A stretch of 64,000 nucleotides of DNA from Liolophura sinensis (GCF_032854445.1 NC_088301.1:2418001-2482000), one strand, 5' to 3'; positions 42,867 through 52,043 are shown, counted from the stretch's first letter. The notes: generated by a model from the letters alone, not told the origin. Program-made: numbers and translations.

Positions 42867-43973
42867 TGGGTTGTTTGGAATGCGTTTTCATTTGTCATGG
42901 AATTATTGCAGTCAAGATAGCGGGTATCTACATGGGTAAAGAAGGGTGAAAATTGCACTGATAAGATAATGTTAGCTTGCCTGTGGTCGTATCATGCTAA
43001 GTTAGGGTGCATTTGCTTGTGTTTTACGTGAGGGATGCGTCTGTGTTTCTTACAGCCTATGTCATACTCATGGGGGACTGAGTAAGTTCCAACATAATGA
43101 TGGGTTGCCTTTCGGTTTTAGGTCTGTTTTTGATAAACTGTCTCACTTCAGATATGGATATTTTACGTGCTTCAAAAATGTGAAAATCATCTTCATTCAC
43201 ACAAGAGTCCGTTTTTAATGTATTTAAATATCATGCAACACTAAAATAGCACTTCATTCCTGTAAAATTTAATTTTGTGGTTGTCATCACAATGTGAACG
43301 GTTTACGTTGTATAAGTTGTAGCCAGCAACTTGTTCCGACTAATGAGGTCTCGTGTCCGTACTTAACTCGTGCTGTCTCGTCACGAAAGATTTGCCGAAA
43401 TGTGCTCTGTTGTCTCACCCCAAACCCTGAACGCTGTCTAACAAGTGAAATGTTTCGAAATGAAACGTAATACACCAACCAAATAAAGATAAGTATAATT
43501 ATTTTAGTCCTACCACCGGCCAAGACAGTGCAAAAATCTGTTTCAACTCTGATTTAAATCCGTTTGGGAAGAGTCTTTTCCAGAGAGGTTGGGCCATGGT
43601 TTCAGAGGCGTTATCTGTTAACAGAGAAGCACGTGTGAACATATTGCATTCTTTTTTGTTTATTAATTTCAAATAGCTTTATGTCCAAATGAAAGAGGTG
43701 TCATTAACGTAGACAAACAAGGCGACTGTACGTGAATACGACAGATACCAAGACGGCCTAGGACTAATATGACTTGAACCACCACTCTTATGTGTCATAA
43801 GATTAAATCCATCACAAAAAGATCTTTTAACCAGGCTTGTATAGGTTTATTTTAAAACTTTCCATTTGTCTTATGGACTTACCGTTGGTGACAGTGCCGT
43901 AGTCCGAATTCTCCACACTTATATCGATGTTTGCCAGACTACTTGCATCACGATGAAGAGCTTCCTCTCCCAT
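27671..43973 (-). CDS. SLC47A-like: MATE-family (SLC47A-like) transporter, gene B, 19 coding exons, 595 aa
   Basis: Minus-strand paralogue of gene A, convergent with it. Exons in transcript order: 43973-43883, 43614-43514, 40338-40237, 39177-39109, 38737-38689, 38360-38261, 37954-37912, 37519-37475, 37255-37158, 35914-35817, 35335-35222, 34582-34515, 34038-33930, 33389-33314, 32161-32092, 31449-31317, 29250-29156, 28182-28128, 27942-27671. They total 1788 nt in one open frame ending in TAA. Exons 3-16 match gene A exactly in length and phase. Hallmarks: [57 protein letters not shown], and a long polar loop followed by a C-terminal helix. Acidic transport-path residues are Glu292, Glu297, Glu310 and Asp408. 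The ATG at 43973 sits in a context like the intron 1 boundary of gene A; upstream non-coding exons were not found. The probable function is proton/organic cation exchange; the substrate is unknown. Confidence 0.95.
28128..28182 (-). CDS. gene B coding exon 18 (cytosolic loop)
   Basis: Encodes EITNNWFRTDWPFMSNSL. Acceptor TGTCCACAG, donor gtgaga. Phase 0 in and 1 out fits exon 18 of gene A, but the loop sequence is not conserved, so this is the least certain exon of the gene. Confidence 0.72.
28801..28872 (+). mobile_element. SINE family B 3' fragment, intron 17 of gene B
   Basis: CCCATAATGCTGACTGCCGC followed by an eroded tail AATGAAATAAATAAA. Confidence 0.68.
29156..29250 (-). CDS. gene B coding exon 17
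   Basis: Encodes GFWLGLCMGITVVSVVYIIW then MFRINWEAEVSK. Acceptor TTACACAG, donor gtaagt. Two codons shorter than in gene A. Confidence 0.94.
30001..30338 (+). mobile_element. SINE family A, full length, intron 16 of gene B
   Basis: tRNA-like head directly after a short (TA)n, palindrome at 30095-30114, (CACT)n tail. Flanked by a 14-bp direct repeat CTCGTTTTAATATA (29979-29992 and 30339-30352). Inserted antisense to gene B. Confidence 0.93.
30707..31145. repeat. 52-bp minisatellite, about 8 copies
   Basis: CACTGGTTCACTGGAATATT then GTTCAGGTATGTCAGGCGTT, spaced 52 bp. Two unit types alternate (GGAATATT and GCAATATT). Intron 16 of gene B, ending about 170 bp from exon 16. Confidence 0.96.
31317..31449 (-). 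CDS. gene B coding exon 16
   Basis: Encodes ATTMGTLRGCGHQLAGAIFN and the following helix. 133 nt as in gene A. Acceptor GTTAACAG, donor gtaggt. Confidence 0.95.
31806..31819. repeat. poly-C run
   Basis: 14 C in intron 15 of gene B. Confidence 0.95.
32092..32161 (-). CDS. gene B coding exon 15
   Basis: Encodes DIIDLVSRTIPLIVFIQFLD with Asp408. Acceptor TTTTGCAG, donor gtaaat. A near-intact copy is at 47729-47660. Confidence 0.94.
32637..32848 (+). mobile_element. SINE family B copy, intron 14 of gene B
   Basis: Contains CCAGCAACCTGCGGA, CCGGTTTCC, ATGATGGCCGCCG and the tail CAATAAATAAATAAA. Confidence 0.8.
33040..33230 (+). mobile_element. dispersed repeat D, intron 14 of gene B
   Basis: GTCAGTATAATGGGACTGG, CGTGCCTTTGGCATGATAC, CCCTGCCACAGGAAGACAC and TATGGCCGAAAAATGGCTAA. 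Confidence 0.6.
33314..33389 (-). CDS. gene B coding exon 14
   Basis: Encodes VVFVVSAVLLLSLKNVLPVV then FTEDP. Acceptor TTTCCAG, donor gtaagt, phase 2 out. Confidence 0.94.
33930..34038 (-). CDS. gene B coding exon 13
   Basis: Encodes [20 protein letters not shown]. Acceptor CCTTTCAG, donor gtaaga. A damaged copy is at about 49420-49477. Confidence 0.96.
34515..34582 (-). CDS. gene B coding exon 12
   Basis: Encodes LLGEVELGATSVTFQIEAIL with Glu310 in the GEVELGA motif. Acceptor TATTCAG, donor gtaagc. Confidence 0.95.
35222..35335 (-). CDS. gene B coding exon 11
   Basis: Encodes WSWKALEHWGLFLRLAIPG then MMGIEMWSFEIG, with Glu292 and Glu297 at the two transport-path positions. Donor gtaggt. 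Confidence 0.95.
35609..35765 (-). mobile_element. SINE family B eroded copy, intron 10 of gene B
   Basis: Contains CAGCATTATGGTGGGAGGAA and AGAGCGTGGGGAAACACCCA; the tail side is damaged. Confidence 0.65.
35817..35914 (-). CDS. gene B coding exon 10
   Basis: Encodes GSAVAQALAFAAMSFATLFY, ending the first half. Acceptor TTCACAG, donor gtatcg. Confidence 0.94.
36300..36420 (-). mobile_element. SINE family B eroded copy, intron 9 of gene B
   Basis: TGAATATTTATGAGACGGCAG, TTGTGGTGGGACACCGGACA and ACAGGCAGACC retain the family order. Confidence 0.6.
36658..36712 (-). mobile_element. SINE family B tail fragment
   Basis: TATTTATTTGGTTTTTAACG then CATGCTCAAGAAGTTTTCAC; only the tail end is recognisable. 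Confidence 0.5.
36925..37045 (+). mobile_element. SINE family B fragment, intron 9 of gene B
   Basis: CCAGCAACCTGCGGATGGTC, TTAATGCTGGCCGTCG and AAACACCAATTAAAGAAAG. Confidence 0.75.
37158..37255 (-). CDS. gene B coding exon 9
   Basis: Encodes NKVYPPVVIGGLGNILNALG and QYIAVYVLGYGI. Acceptor CGACAG, donor gtaagg. Confidence 0.94.
37475..37519 (-). CDS. gene B coding exon 8
   Basis: 45-nt exon encoding FNFWFQIFVKFLQNQ. Acceptor TTTCAG, donor gtaagc. Confidence 0.93.
37912..37954 (-). CDS. gene B coding exon 7
   Basis: 43-nt exon encoding ISADYLLFFMPGLL. Acceptor TTCTCAG, donor gtacgt. Confidence 0.93.
38261..38360 (-). CDS. gene B coding exon 6
   Basis: Encodes LLIISLSCFPCWGIHLNAES and on to ..NPQVA. 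Ends in phase 2 at a normal donor gtaagc, where gene A has a GC donor. Confidence 0.93.
38689..38737 (-). CDS. gene B coding exon 5
   Basis: 49-nt exon encoding AYGANSRRMFGIYFQR. The acceptor ACCATTAAG has a purine at -3, so it is weak, but length, phase and similarity to gene A fit. Donor gtatgt. Confidence 0.88.
39109..39177 (-). CDS. gene B coding exon 4 (ACDTL motif)
   Basis: Encodes LLNITGLSICTGLCTACDTL then FAQ. Acceptor TCGCCAG, donor gtattt. Confidence 0.94.
39235..39765. repeat. 41-bp minisatellite, about 13 copies
   Basis: ACGGCTTGATAAGATTATCT then TGTGGTTCTATACACATATA with a 41-bp period. Intron 3 of gene B, starting about 60 bp from exon 4. Confidence 0.96.
39873..40096 (+). mobile_element. 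SINE family B, 5'-truncated, with target-site duplication
   Basis: From the B-box part (GTGAGTTCAAGTCC) to (AAAT)n. TCTGACAATA repeats at 39863-39872 and 40097-40106. Intron 3 of gene B. Confidence 0.88.
40237..40338 (-). CDS. gene B coding exon 3
   Basis: Acceptor CCTCCAG; encodes YLTALFNFILGPISLIFCGH and LGRYEL. 102 nt as in gene A; donor gtgagt. Confidence 0.93.
40540..40730 (+). mobile_element. dispersed repeat C copy, opposite orientation
   Basis: CATGACTGGTTGGCAGTATG, CAGCATTTTGGCCGAATGG and GCGGTTGAGTACGACGT. Confidence 0.6.
40840..41600. repeat. 65-bp minisatellite, about 12 copies
   Basis: ACGCTTAAAGTTAACCCAGG, TTACACGTATGGACATGTGG and CTGACTTTGTGCACAGTACA repeat every 65 bp from 40861 to 41576. 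Intron 2 of gene B. Confidence 0.97.
41815..42010 (-). mobile_element. dispersed repeat C copy, intron 2 of gene B
   Basis: CTTGGGGCTTAACGTCCTAC, GGGCGAGTCTATG, AAAGTGCTGCCGCCGCTGAA; same order as the 19.4 kb copy. Confidence 0.7.
42598..42619. repeat. poly-C run
   Basis: 22 consecutive C directly before a SINE B copy. Confidence 0.95.
42622..42777 (+). mobile_element. SINE family B copy, intron 2 of gene B
   Basis: GGCTTCCTACCCGGCCG through AAACACCAATCAAATAAAT. Preceded by a run of 22 C (42598-42619) and followed by an (AT)n tract. Confidence 0.82.
42782..42864. repeat. (AT)n microsatellite
   Basis: About 83 bp following the tail of a SINE B copy in intron 2 of gene B. Confidence 0.98.
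43395..43497 (+). mobile_element. SINE family B eroded fragment
   Basis: CTGAACGCTGTCTAACAAGT, GAAATGTTTCGAAATG and ACACCAACCAAATAAAGA, directly downstream of exon 2 of gene B. Confidence 0.6.
43514..43614 (-). CDS. gene B coding exon 2
   Basis: Encodes WKRLFPNGFKSELKQIFAL then SWPV, entering the first helix. Acceptor TTAACAG, donor gtagga. Duplicate at 52133-52044. Confidence 0.88.
43883..43973 (-). CDS. gene B coding exon 1
   Basis: ATG at 43973-43971; encodes MGEEALHRDASSL and the rest of a polar tail, ending in phase 1 before gtaagt. A broken copy lies at 52493-52408. Confidence 0.85.
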
Positions 43974-44496
43974 ACTGGTAGCAAAGCCTATATTTCTATT
44001 CTTGCCGTACTGCTATATAGAAGAGCAGGACTAATGGTAAAATATTCGCGAGACAGACATAAGATGTAGTCCTAGCTTTCCCAAATCAAATTGCGCTGTT
44101 TGTGCATCTTGACCGTTAAAGTTATGCACGGTCTTGCCTTGGAAAGTTTTGAATGAAGGATAAGCTATTTAAATTCACGTCAGGGGTATTTGTACACCGC
44201 TGTAAGTTGCCTGACTTGTACTGGATGTATAGGTATTACTCCCTGTCCTACCTGTTTAAGCATCAAATGCTAATAGCATCGGTCTATCCCTGGTTGATAG
44301 CTTCTGTCATCGCTACATGTATAGCCTGTGTCAACATTTAGAACAACATCATCAAAGAAAGTTATGCCCTACACGGAGTGATCTTCATCAGATCCATAAC
44401 ACAAAGTAACAGTTTAATATTGTTGTCATTTGACAGTTCACTATCATACCAAGCATAAGGGTGCTGCTTTTCTCCGTTATCGCTATCAAACAAACC

Positions 44497-44685
44497 GTAC
44501 GTGGGAAGGCCTGTCAGCAACCTGTGGATGGTCGTGGGTTTCCCCCTGGCTCTGCTCGGTTTCCTCCCACCATAACGCTGGCCGTCGTCGTATAAGTGGA
44601 ATATTCTTGAGTACGGCGTAAAACACCAATCAAATAAATAAATAAATAAATAAATAAATAAAAAAATAAATAAATGAATGAATAA
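44497..44685 (+). mobile_element. SINE family B, 5'-truncated, upstream of gene B
   Basis: Body plus (AAAT)n tail. Flanks ATCAAACAAACC (44485-44496) and ATCAAACGAACC (44686-44697) are a near-perfect target-site duplication. Confidence 0.88.
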
Positions 44686-44699
44686 ATCAAACGAACCAC

Positions 44700-46070
44700 C
44701 CATTGCAATCTGCAGAGCGAGTCTGATGGGGGTGCTTTTAGGTTATATCACATCATGCTAGTGTGGGAACGCTCAGTGGATTATTCGCCATTAACTTTGT
44801 TAAGTTTGTATGAGGGTTTATTCTGTTTACATACTCAAACATTACGCTTATCTGTCACTTTATTTTTTTTTTTCGTAAAACCAAAACGTGTTTACCATAC
44901 TAGTATTAGTAACTACACACCACAGGGTCAAGTATCAAGTTTCAGGGTTAAAACGTTTCCACACAACTACACTGTCACTTAATGTAACTTATCTCAGTCA
45001 CATTGAGAAACATATTCAGTCTGTACCCTGTATAAGTATTGAGCATGGGTTTATTCCTACCGCATATTTCTATGAAACTGTGTGAACTGTACAGTGTGAC
45101 TGTACAGACCAGCATATTTACCCATATTCAAACCCCCGATGCGCAGGCTCAATGAAGGAACTGGGTTTGGAGATTCCACTGTTATTGTACTTTTTTGGCC
45201 GAGGTGACAATAATCAGTCAACAGTACTTGTTTCGGGAAACAATAGAAAAGTGTCAATCCCCATGCAACAAGCGGGGAAAATTTTTCAGTAACATCCCAA
45301 AGTTTTATACGAATTTAATCATAAGGCTGATATATAACAGTTCCAAATGAACAAAAATATTTTCATAGCGCAAGAAATTTAACAGTGGAAATTTTTTTAG
45401 AAGGGTGATCTATTTCTTACTTTACGTTTCTATAGTTCCTATTTTAAATATTATCTAATCTAATGAAACGGGGAAGTAATAAAACAGAGAATATGCCAAA
45501 CCACAAAGATGGGAACTTTAATAGATGTGACAGGGAAGCTTTCTAAACAACAATCTTTATGTGTAGTCTGTTTATTTCAGCCTTCGTCACATTTTTCATT
45601 CTTTTCTGTTATATTTCCCTTCCAAGCGACCTAATCGATACGTTCAGAAAATTTTCCTTTTATAATGGACTAATAACGTTCTAATCATATATAAAACACA
45701 TTTGATAAGACCCGGCGTCCAGTAGTCCATGCAACTAGGTTCAAACATTTCATAAGAATACAAGACAATAGTAACAGCAATTAACTGTAAGCTGCTGTAA
45801 TCCCGAATATTCACACGTAAAAAAACGATCATGTTTAAAATGTCAAACAAGCAAATATCATATGCCAAGTTGGACGAGTGACCTAAAATCTCTGATGTTC
45901 ACGGTATGTCAAATCGAATTGGTTAGGTTCAAATACTCGAAAAGAGAACAGCTGCATCAAGCTACTGTGCGGAAAATTAAACATTGAGACAATATCATTG
46001 GTCAAAATAATAAGGCTTTAGCTAAGACATGGCGGTCTACATATAACTTGTGTAAACTTCAATAAAGAGA
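44700..46070. other. upstream region of gene B without recognisable features
   Basis: AT-rich; no MATE exons or known repeats seen. The promoter and non-coding first exon of gene B may be here. Confidence 0.45.
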
Positions 46071-46074
46071 TAAC

Positions 46075-46272
46075 CCCACACCCCCACCTAACACCACACA
46101 CCCACACCATACACCCTCCCCACACCCTCCCTCAACACCCTCCCCACCCTCACCCCTGCACAGCCTCTCCACACTCACACCATACACACCCTCCCCACAC
46201 ATACACATCCTCCCCACACCCACACAATACACATCCTCCCCACACCCACACCATACACATCCTCCCTACTTG
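46075..46272. repeat. CA/CCCT-rich simple repeat
   Basis: Imperfect repetition of CACACCCTCCCCACAC and CATACACATCCTCCCC. Confidence 0.9.
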
Positions 46273-47218
46273 CACACGCCTGATCTATATTATTTTTTCA
46301 TTGTTTACTCCAAGAATTTGTGTCGTTCGTAATGTTTTGCGATAGGCCCAAGATCTGCTTGTATTTGGTGACTCTCATATGTATGATGGAACTGAAACTT
46401 TTGTCAACAAGAAGTTTACTTTTTCCCAAATATTTTTGAGTGTCACATAGATATTGTACATACTATACATACAGAGCTGATTATATCAGATGATTGTGCC
46501 GTGTCAGTTGTGTGACATGGTATCCAGTTAGAGAGGTGTGATCTAAAGGGACTACACATTGCCAAACTGCCATCATTGAATGACTACAGATCGCTTCGCT
46601 TGGTGCCTTTGCATGTTACGTGTAATGCATACATTAGCTGTACTTTCATATGAATTGCATCTGTCAGCAGGTGTATGCATGCGTGAGCACATCAGCCATG
46701 CGTCTCATGGTGTTTACATAGTTCCACCTTCTGCACTCTAATTAACGTGGTTTGACTGAGTTTATGCAGAGATAAACAGGCGAAATCAGTGTTGTGTATA
46801 GCTTTCTCTAGTTTACTTTAAGTATAGTTTCTACGGTAACATTATCATGGACAAAGTACAATATCTTCTTTACTCTACAATAGCTTAACGCACAACAAAA
46901 TTATAAGTCATCATCGAGTTATTTATCACATGCATTATGCAACATACAAACTCAGATCATTCGTTTAGCTTACATAGATATCAAATAATACACAGAAAAC
47001 ATATCTAACTCTACATTCACTCCATGTAATAATGGCACGCACAGTCATTACAGTAGAGCCTTTAGTCCTGAATAAGGAACACGTGTTAATAGGGGTATGT
47101 GTAGTCGATGATATAACGCTTTTCCTGGTGATTCCACTCTAACTTGATCTTTTTAACAGGCTGTGTCAATCGTGACATTGAAAGTGAATATGTTTACCTC
47201 TTTACCTCTTTTATACCT

Positions 47219-47474
47219 TGGCGTTCAGCATGAAGGGGATAGTGCAGCAACTGGTTGACCCGTATCGGTATAATGGCTCATGCGGGGCAGCTTACTTGCC
47301 TTCGGTAAGTCATCTTAGTGAAGCAGCACCAAATAAAAGAGCGGTGGAAACCCGTCCTGCTACAAGGAGGCACATTACACGTACATGCACCCTAAGATAT
47401 CCTTCGTCGTCATATGACTGAAAAATTGTTGAGTACGACGTTAAACCCCAAGCACTCACTCACTCACTCACTCA
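47219..47474 (+). mobile_element. SINE family A, 5'-truncated, with 13-bp target-site duplication
   Basis: Begins inside the body at TTGGCGTTCAGC, lacks the tRNA head, and keeps the (CACT)n tail. Direct repeat CTCTTTTATACCT at 47206-47218 and 47475-47487 shows it inserted already truncated. Confidence 0.92.
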
Positions 47475-47659
47475 CTCTTTTATACCTCTTTAAACTCTTA
47501 GACGTTTTATCGAGTGTAAGGTGATCTGGATTGCAACATGCAATTAAAATTTAGTTTAATGCTGCCAAGTTCAATTAAATATTGATTGTTTTTACAATTT
47601 GTATAAGCTGATATATTTTACAGTTACCGGTGTCAGTAGAAGGGAAACAACTCATTCAC

Positions 47660-47729
47660 CGTTACTGCATTCAGAAACTGTACAAAGGCAAGGCGAGGTA
47701 TTTTCTGGGAGACGAGATCAACAATGGCA
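47660..47729 (-). pseudogene. pseudogene C exon 15 copy
   Basis: Full 70 nt with intact acceptor (TTTCAG) and donor (gtgaat), reading AIVDLVSQKIPRLAFVQFLN. The acidic residue equivalent to Asp408 is Asn. Confidence 0.85.
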
Positions 47730-48234
47730 CTGAAAGACAGAAATAGTGGAAGGGTCATGTTCCATAATGAGAAAGGACGCTGCAATATACACGTGAATAA
47801 ATCTTTTGGACTGATTTGGGAAAACTCGTGATGGACGAAGTCCTCTTTTGTAAACCGCTTGATGCCTACAAGTAGGAAGGAAAATCGCTACATGCCATTG
47901 ATAAGCAAAATTCTAACTGTCGCCATACGTTGCGACTTCATAGCATGGAACTGGGTGTTATCTGTATGGGAATGTAGGAAGAACAGGAAGTTTGAACAAT
48001 ACTCAGAGAACAAAGTTTGGAGATACATATGATGAACTTGACGACGAATGAACGATACCTAGAGAGAAACCGGATGAAAAACACCTGCGTGAAAGAAACC
48101 TAGGTCATCTATATAAGAGGAAATCGTTATATATTCTTTCCTGTGACAAACGGTCCTGGGGTCGTGACTTACGTTACATTTTGGTTTCTTACAATAAGCC
48201 TCTGCTGAGGTGCAGATTGAGAACTTGAGAACAC

Positions 48235-48615
48235 CTCCAACTCAGCGATGAAACAATAAATATCGTCAGATCGGCGATGAGAGTCGACAATACACACCGT
48301 CAGACCGGTGTCGAAACAATAAACACCGTCAGACCGGTGTCGAAACAATAAACACCGTCAGATCGGCGATGAAACAATGGTCACCCTTTGACAGACCATG
48401 AAACCATGAAGACCGTCACACCGACGATGAAATGAAACCCGAAGAGGAGCGATTAAACACCCTAAGTCAGGCAATGATGCAATAAATGCAAAAAGGCAGG
48501 CGATAATATAATAAACGCTAACAGACAGGCGACGAAACAATAAACAGCCCCAGACAGGCGGCGAAACAATAAACACACCCAGACAGGCGATGAACCCATA
48601 AACACCGTTAAGCCC
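48235..48615. repeat. 29-bp minisatellite, degenerate
   Basis: CGAAACAATAAACACCGTCA plus GACCGGTGT is clean at 48300-48360 and erodes outwards. Lies where exon 14 of pseudogene C would be expected. Confidence 0.88.
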
Positions 48616-48619
48616 GATG

Positions 48620-49415
48620 ATGAAACAAAAAAATCCAGGCATTGCTAACGGTAGTACATAAACATGTAGATATATGTACAAGTTGTCTGTAAATATGCAT
48701 CATCCCATTGTCTGTACACGCAAGGTGTTATATGCACAGCAGCGTATTTTCTGTATATGTACACAGTTAGATCTAACGTAAATATTCAATATCTTTGTGT
48801 GCAAATGCTTCATCCTCATACCTTCCGTATATACACAATAAATATATGCATTCGTAATAATCTTCTGTATATATATGCAGCATAAGGATGTGTATAGACC
48901 GCCGTAGAGAGTACCACTGTTTTTCTGTGTGGTTTTCTATACACTCATACAGTATTCGTTTTTTTCTGAATATGTAGGCCAACAGTCACATGCCTCGATG
49001 TACAGGCCAAAAGTTATTTTTTTGTCGTGCATGCAGAAAGTACATGTATATTAACAAGCCATATCGGAGTTTCATTGCGCATTAGTGCGCATGCTCAGAA
49101 CGGGCCAAGCAGTAAACTGGAGACAATTAAGGATTCAGCTCATTTCTAATTTCTGATGTTTATTTTTTCTACACTTTCGACTTCAAACTATATGATCGAG
49201 TTCATGTAAAGTTTCAGACTTCACTGTCTGTGATGTGGATTCATTTAAAATCCACGACATTTTCTGAATTCTCTGCACCTCCCAGAGATTACATGACCTT
49301 AAGATAGGGAGACCTTCCGCTGTGACGTGCACGCGTCACTCTGATTCTGCGCATGTTTCACTGAACGAAAATCAATCAAGATAGACGATATGTGTTATGG
49401 GATAAAGACTTGAAA
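48620..49415. other. non-coding stretch in the pseudogene C interval
   Basis: No exon copies recognised; several short GTATATAT-type runs only. Confidence 0.45.
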
Positions 49416-49419
49416 CAGG

Positions 49420-49477
49420 AAATACGCATGAGCTACCCTAGCTGAAGTTTTTGCAGCGTTAGCAATTTTTGCTCATG
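49420..49477 (-). pseudogene. pseudogene C exon 13 remnant
   Basis: Plus-strand 'GAGCTACCCTAGCTGAAG' and 'TTTTTGCAGCGTTAGC' match the coding end of exon 13 of gene B (33940-33975) with several changes. The upstream half with the RVGxxLGAG motif is gone. Confidence 0.75.
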
Positions 49478-49779
49478 TATTCAATATTAGAATTATTTTA
49501 TACACAGAAATTTAAAGTTGACAAAACTGATCAACCATCGCTAAAATATTATTATTATTTTTCTTAATTTAGTTTCGTCTTACAAACAATTATAAGATGA
49601 TTTAGAAATGTTGGTCGTAGTTTTTCTTGTCAATACACTTCTAATAGTTTTGAGGAATCATACATGTGTAATTAATGTATGTAAATAGTTAAACTTAAGT
49701 AATTGCATTAGGAAGAAATAAACGTATTTTTTATTGAATGTTTTCATCAAATGATGCCAGACATTAACTTGTTTATTTA

Positions 49780-49975
49780 TATTTGTGATGAACAGCTCCC
49801 TCCCTCAGAACCTGATATCAAGACAGGTGATGTGTATTTGTAATGATCATCTCGATCCCTCACAACCTGGCTTTAAGACAGGTGATGCGTATTTTGTAAT
49901 AAACACCTTGATCTCTCAGAACCTAGTATTAAGACAGGTGATGTGTATTTGTAAAGAACATCTCGATCCCACCAG
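49780..49975. repeat. tandem repeat, about 58-bp unit, 3 copies
   Basis: AAGACAGGTGATGTGTATTT occurs three times, each followed by GTAATGA/CATCTCGATC and CTCAGAACCT. Confidence 0.9.
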
Positions 49976-50149
49976 GCCGACACAAAAATGTTATGTTTGC
50001 TTACGCGCGTCTTAATAATGTTGATGTTTAAACGAGAAGAAAAGTTAAATATCAAACAAATACCATTGAAAAGAGTATGCATTTCCTCGCAGGTGCATGC
50101 CATGAAATTTTTAATATATACCTCAAGTTGATAAATTATAAATGAAGTG

Positions 50150-50420
50150 AACGCCAAAATCGGCTGTGGGCGACTCTATTTTGCTTAAGAACTAGTCCAG
50201 AAGTCTTCTGTGTTAATAGGAGAACTGCCGTCGGAAACCGCCGAAGTGCAGTTCGTATATTTCCGGTAGAACTCTTCTTCCAAGAAGGTAAAGAACAGTA
50301 CAGTTCGTTTTCCACTTGGCGATCGCGAAACCGGAAAGTTGGGCGCACGTTCCGAGTTCACACGAACACTAAGAGAGTAACGACTCTCATTGGCTGAGAG
50401 GCAAGACACCCCCAGCATAA
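50150..50420. other. CpG-richer island without open frame
   Basis: Contrast to the AT-rich surroundings: GCGATCGCGAAACCGG, GGGCGCACGTTCCGAG, GTCGGAAACCGCCGAAG. It has no counterpart in gene B. Could be a promoter or an inserted unrelated fragment. Confidence 0.4.
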
Positions 50421-51034
50421 ATTACAAGGTGTTAAAGATAGAGGATGCAATGAACTCAGCGATTTATGCCATCTTTGCTGTTTTCAGACTTTACGTGTAT
50501 GGCGAGGAAAAATCGCAGAATTATGCAGCAGGTACCACCAAATAAACAAAATGTGCTCTTTTCAGCCTATAGTGTCATTGTTTGAAGTTTTCATCTCCTT
50601 TTAAAATAGGCAATGGTGGATGACAGATTGTACCTTACCTGTCAGTTTAACTGTTTTCGACAACATAGGGCTTTTCCAACCAGTACAAGTTTCCCAAGAG
50701 TCAACGATCTCTGAACTACATCTATAAATGATTCCAGATACCGCCAAGGAAATTTAGTTTATCACATATGAGAAGTTGTGGTGTTGAGGATTTATTTCTC
50801 CATTTAAAATGATTGTGTTATGTGTAGGGCGGTTATCAATCCTGTGTGTGACGTGTCATAAATTTGAAATCAATTTAGCCTTGTCCTATTATGTATTACT
50901 GATCATTAAAAAGAATCGTCAAGTGCACTTCGTCATTGTACACAAGAAGATAACTGAGTAAAGACGATGCATAATTTACCTGTAAATATATACGCATGTT
51001 TACATGTACAAAGAGTATTATGTGACAGTACTGA

Positions 51035-51085
51035 CAGTACCAAATATTCATGGAAGATTGAGCTGATAGGCTCCAGAAGTTAAAC
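51035..51085 (-). pseudogene. pseudogene C exon 3 remnant
   Basis: On the plus strand 'GAGCTGATAGG..CCAG.AGTTAAAC' matches the exon 3 region of gene B at 40290-40326. About 45 bp and the splice donor are deleted. Confidence 0.7.
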
Positions 51086-51192
51086 TAACCAGTTAGGTTT
51101 TGTGGATCAAACGTAGCATTACAATGAATTTAACACCAGTTCTGATAGTGAGAGAGGATGGGAATTTTGTATTCGTAAGTGTTTTTCACCCT

Positions 51193-51440
51193 TTATTTAT
51201 TTATTTATTTATTTGATTGGTGTTTTACGCCGTACTCAAGAATATTTCACTTATACGACAGCGGCCAGCATTATGGTGGGTGGAAACCGGACAGAGCCCG
51301 GGGGAAACCCACGACCAGGTTGCTTACAGACCTTCCCACGTAAGGCCGGAGAGGAAGCCAGCATAAGCTGGACTTGAACTCACAGCTACCGCATTGGTGA
51401 AAGAGTACTGGCTCATTACGATGCGTTAGCCCCCAAGACT
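51193..51440 (-). mobile_element. SINE family B within the pseudogene C interval
   Basis: TTTATTTATTT tail, TTTTACGCCGTACTC, GCGGCCAGCATTATGG, and a damaged head near 51430. Confidence 0.83.
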
Positions 51441-52043
51441 GACCAAGAGCTCACATAACGGAAACACATTAATGCAAAATTTCTAGTACATTAAAGAGAT
51501 GTGATGAGAGAAGAAACCTTGTGGTATTGTGCTGTACATGTATGCAAAAGTACAGTTCAGTACATGCAGTACTTTATGAGATACCACCCTTAACATTTGC
51601 CTTAACATTAATTCCAATACACAAGATGATAAGTCGGGCATTTGGTGATTTCCAATTATTGATATGGACATAGGACAACCATGTAACGTCCCCTCGTCTT
51701 ACTGTGCTTTACGCGTATGCAAACCTGAACTCAGTGAACGCACCACTTAAACAGCATTCCTAGTATTTACCGTCACATTCACTGTTATTGGGTGCCGTTG
51801 CTCGAGGCATGACATCAGTTAGTTAAAAATCAAAGTTTATAACTTTTTGTTCTAACCACATTTACAGAAAAGGCGAGCAGGAGACACTTTGTGCACAACA
51901 AAACCATATCAAGGGAGACAACTCTTTTAGCCCATTGGGCCGTAAGGTGTCATTTTCACCAAACATGCATCACACAAAATTGTGTTTAAAGATGATTAAG
52001 AATGGATGTTATGTTTCCTGTGAAATTTAATCTTGTGTCCTAC

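Noticed and set aside
44700..46590. Exons 17-19 of pseudogene C
   Set aside because: Looked for copies of the exon 17 helix and the C-terminal helix on the minus strand; none seen.
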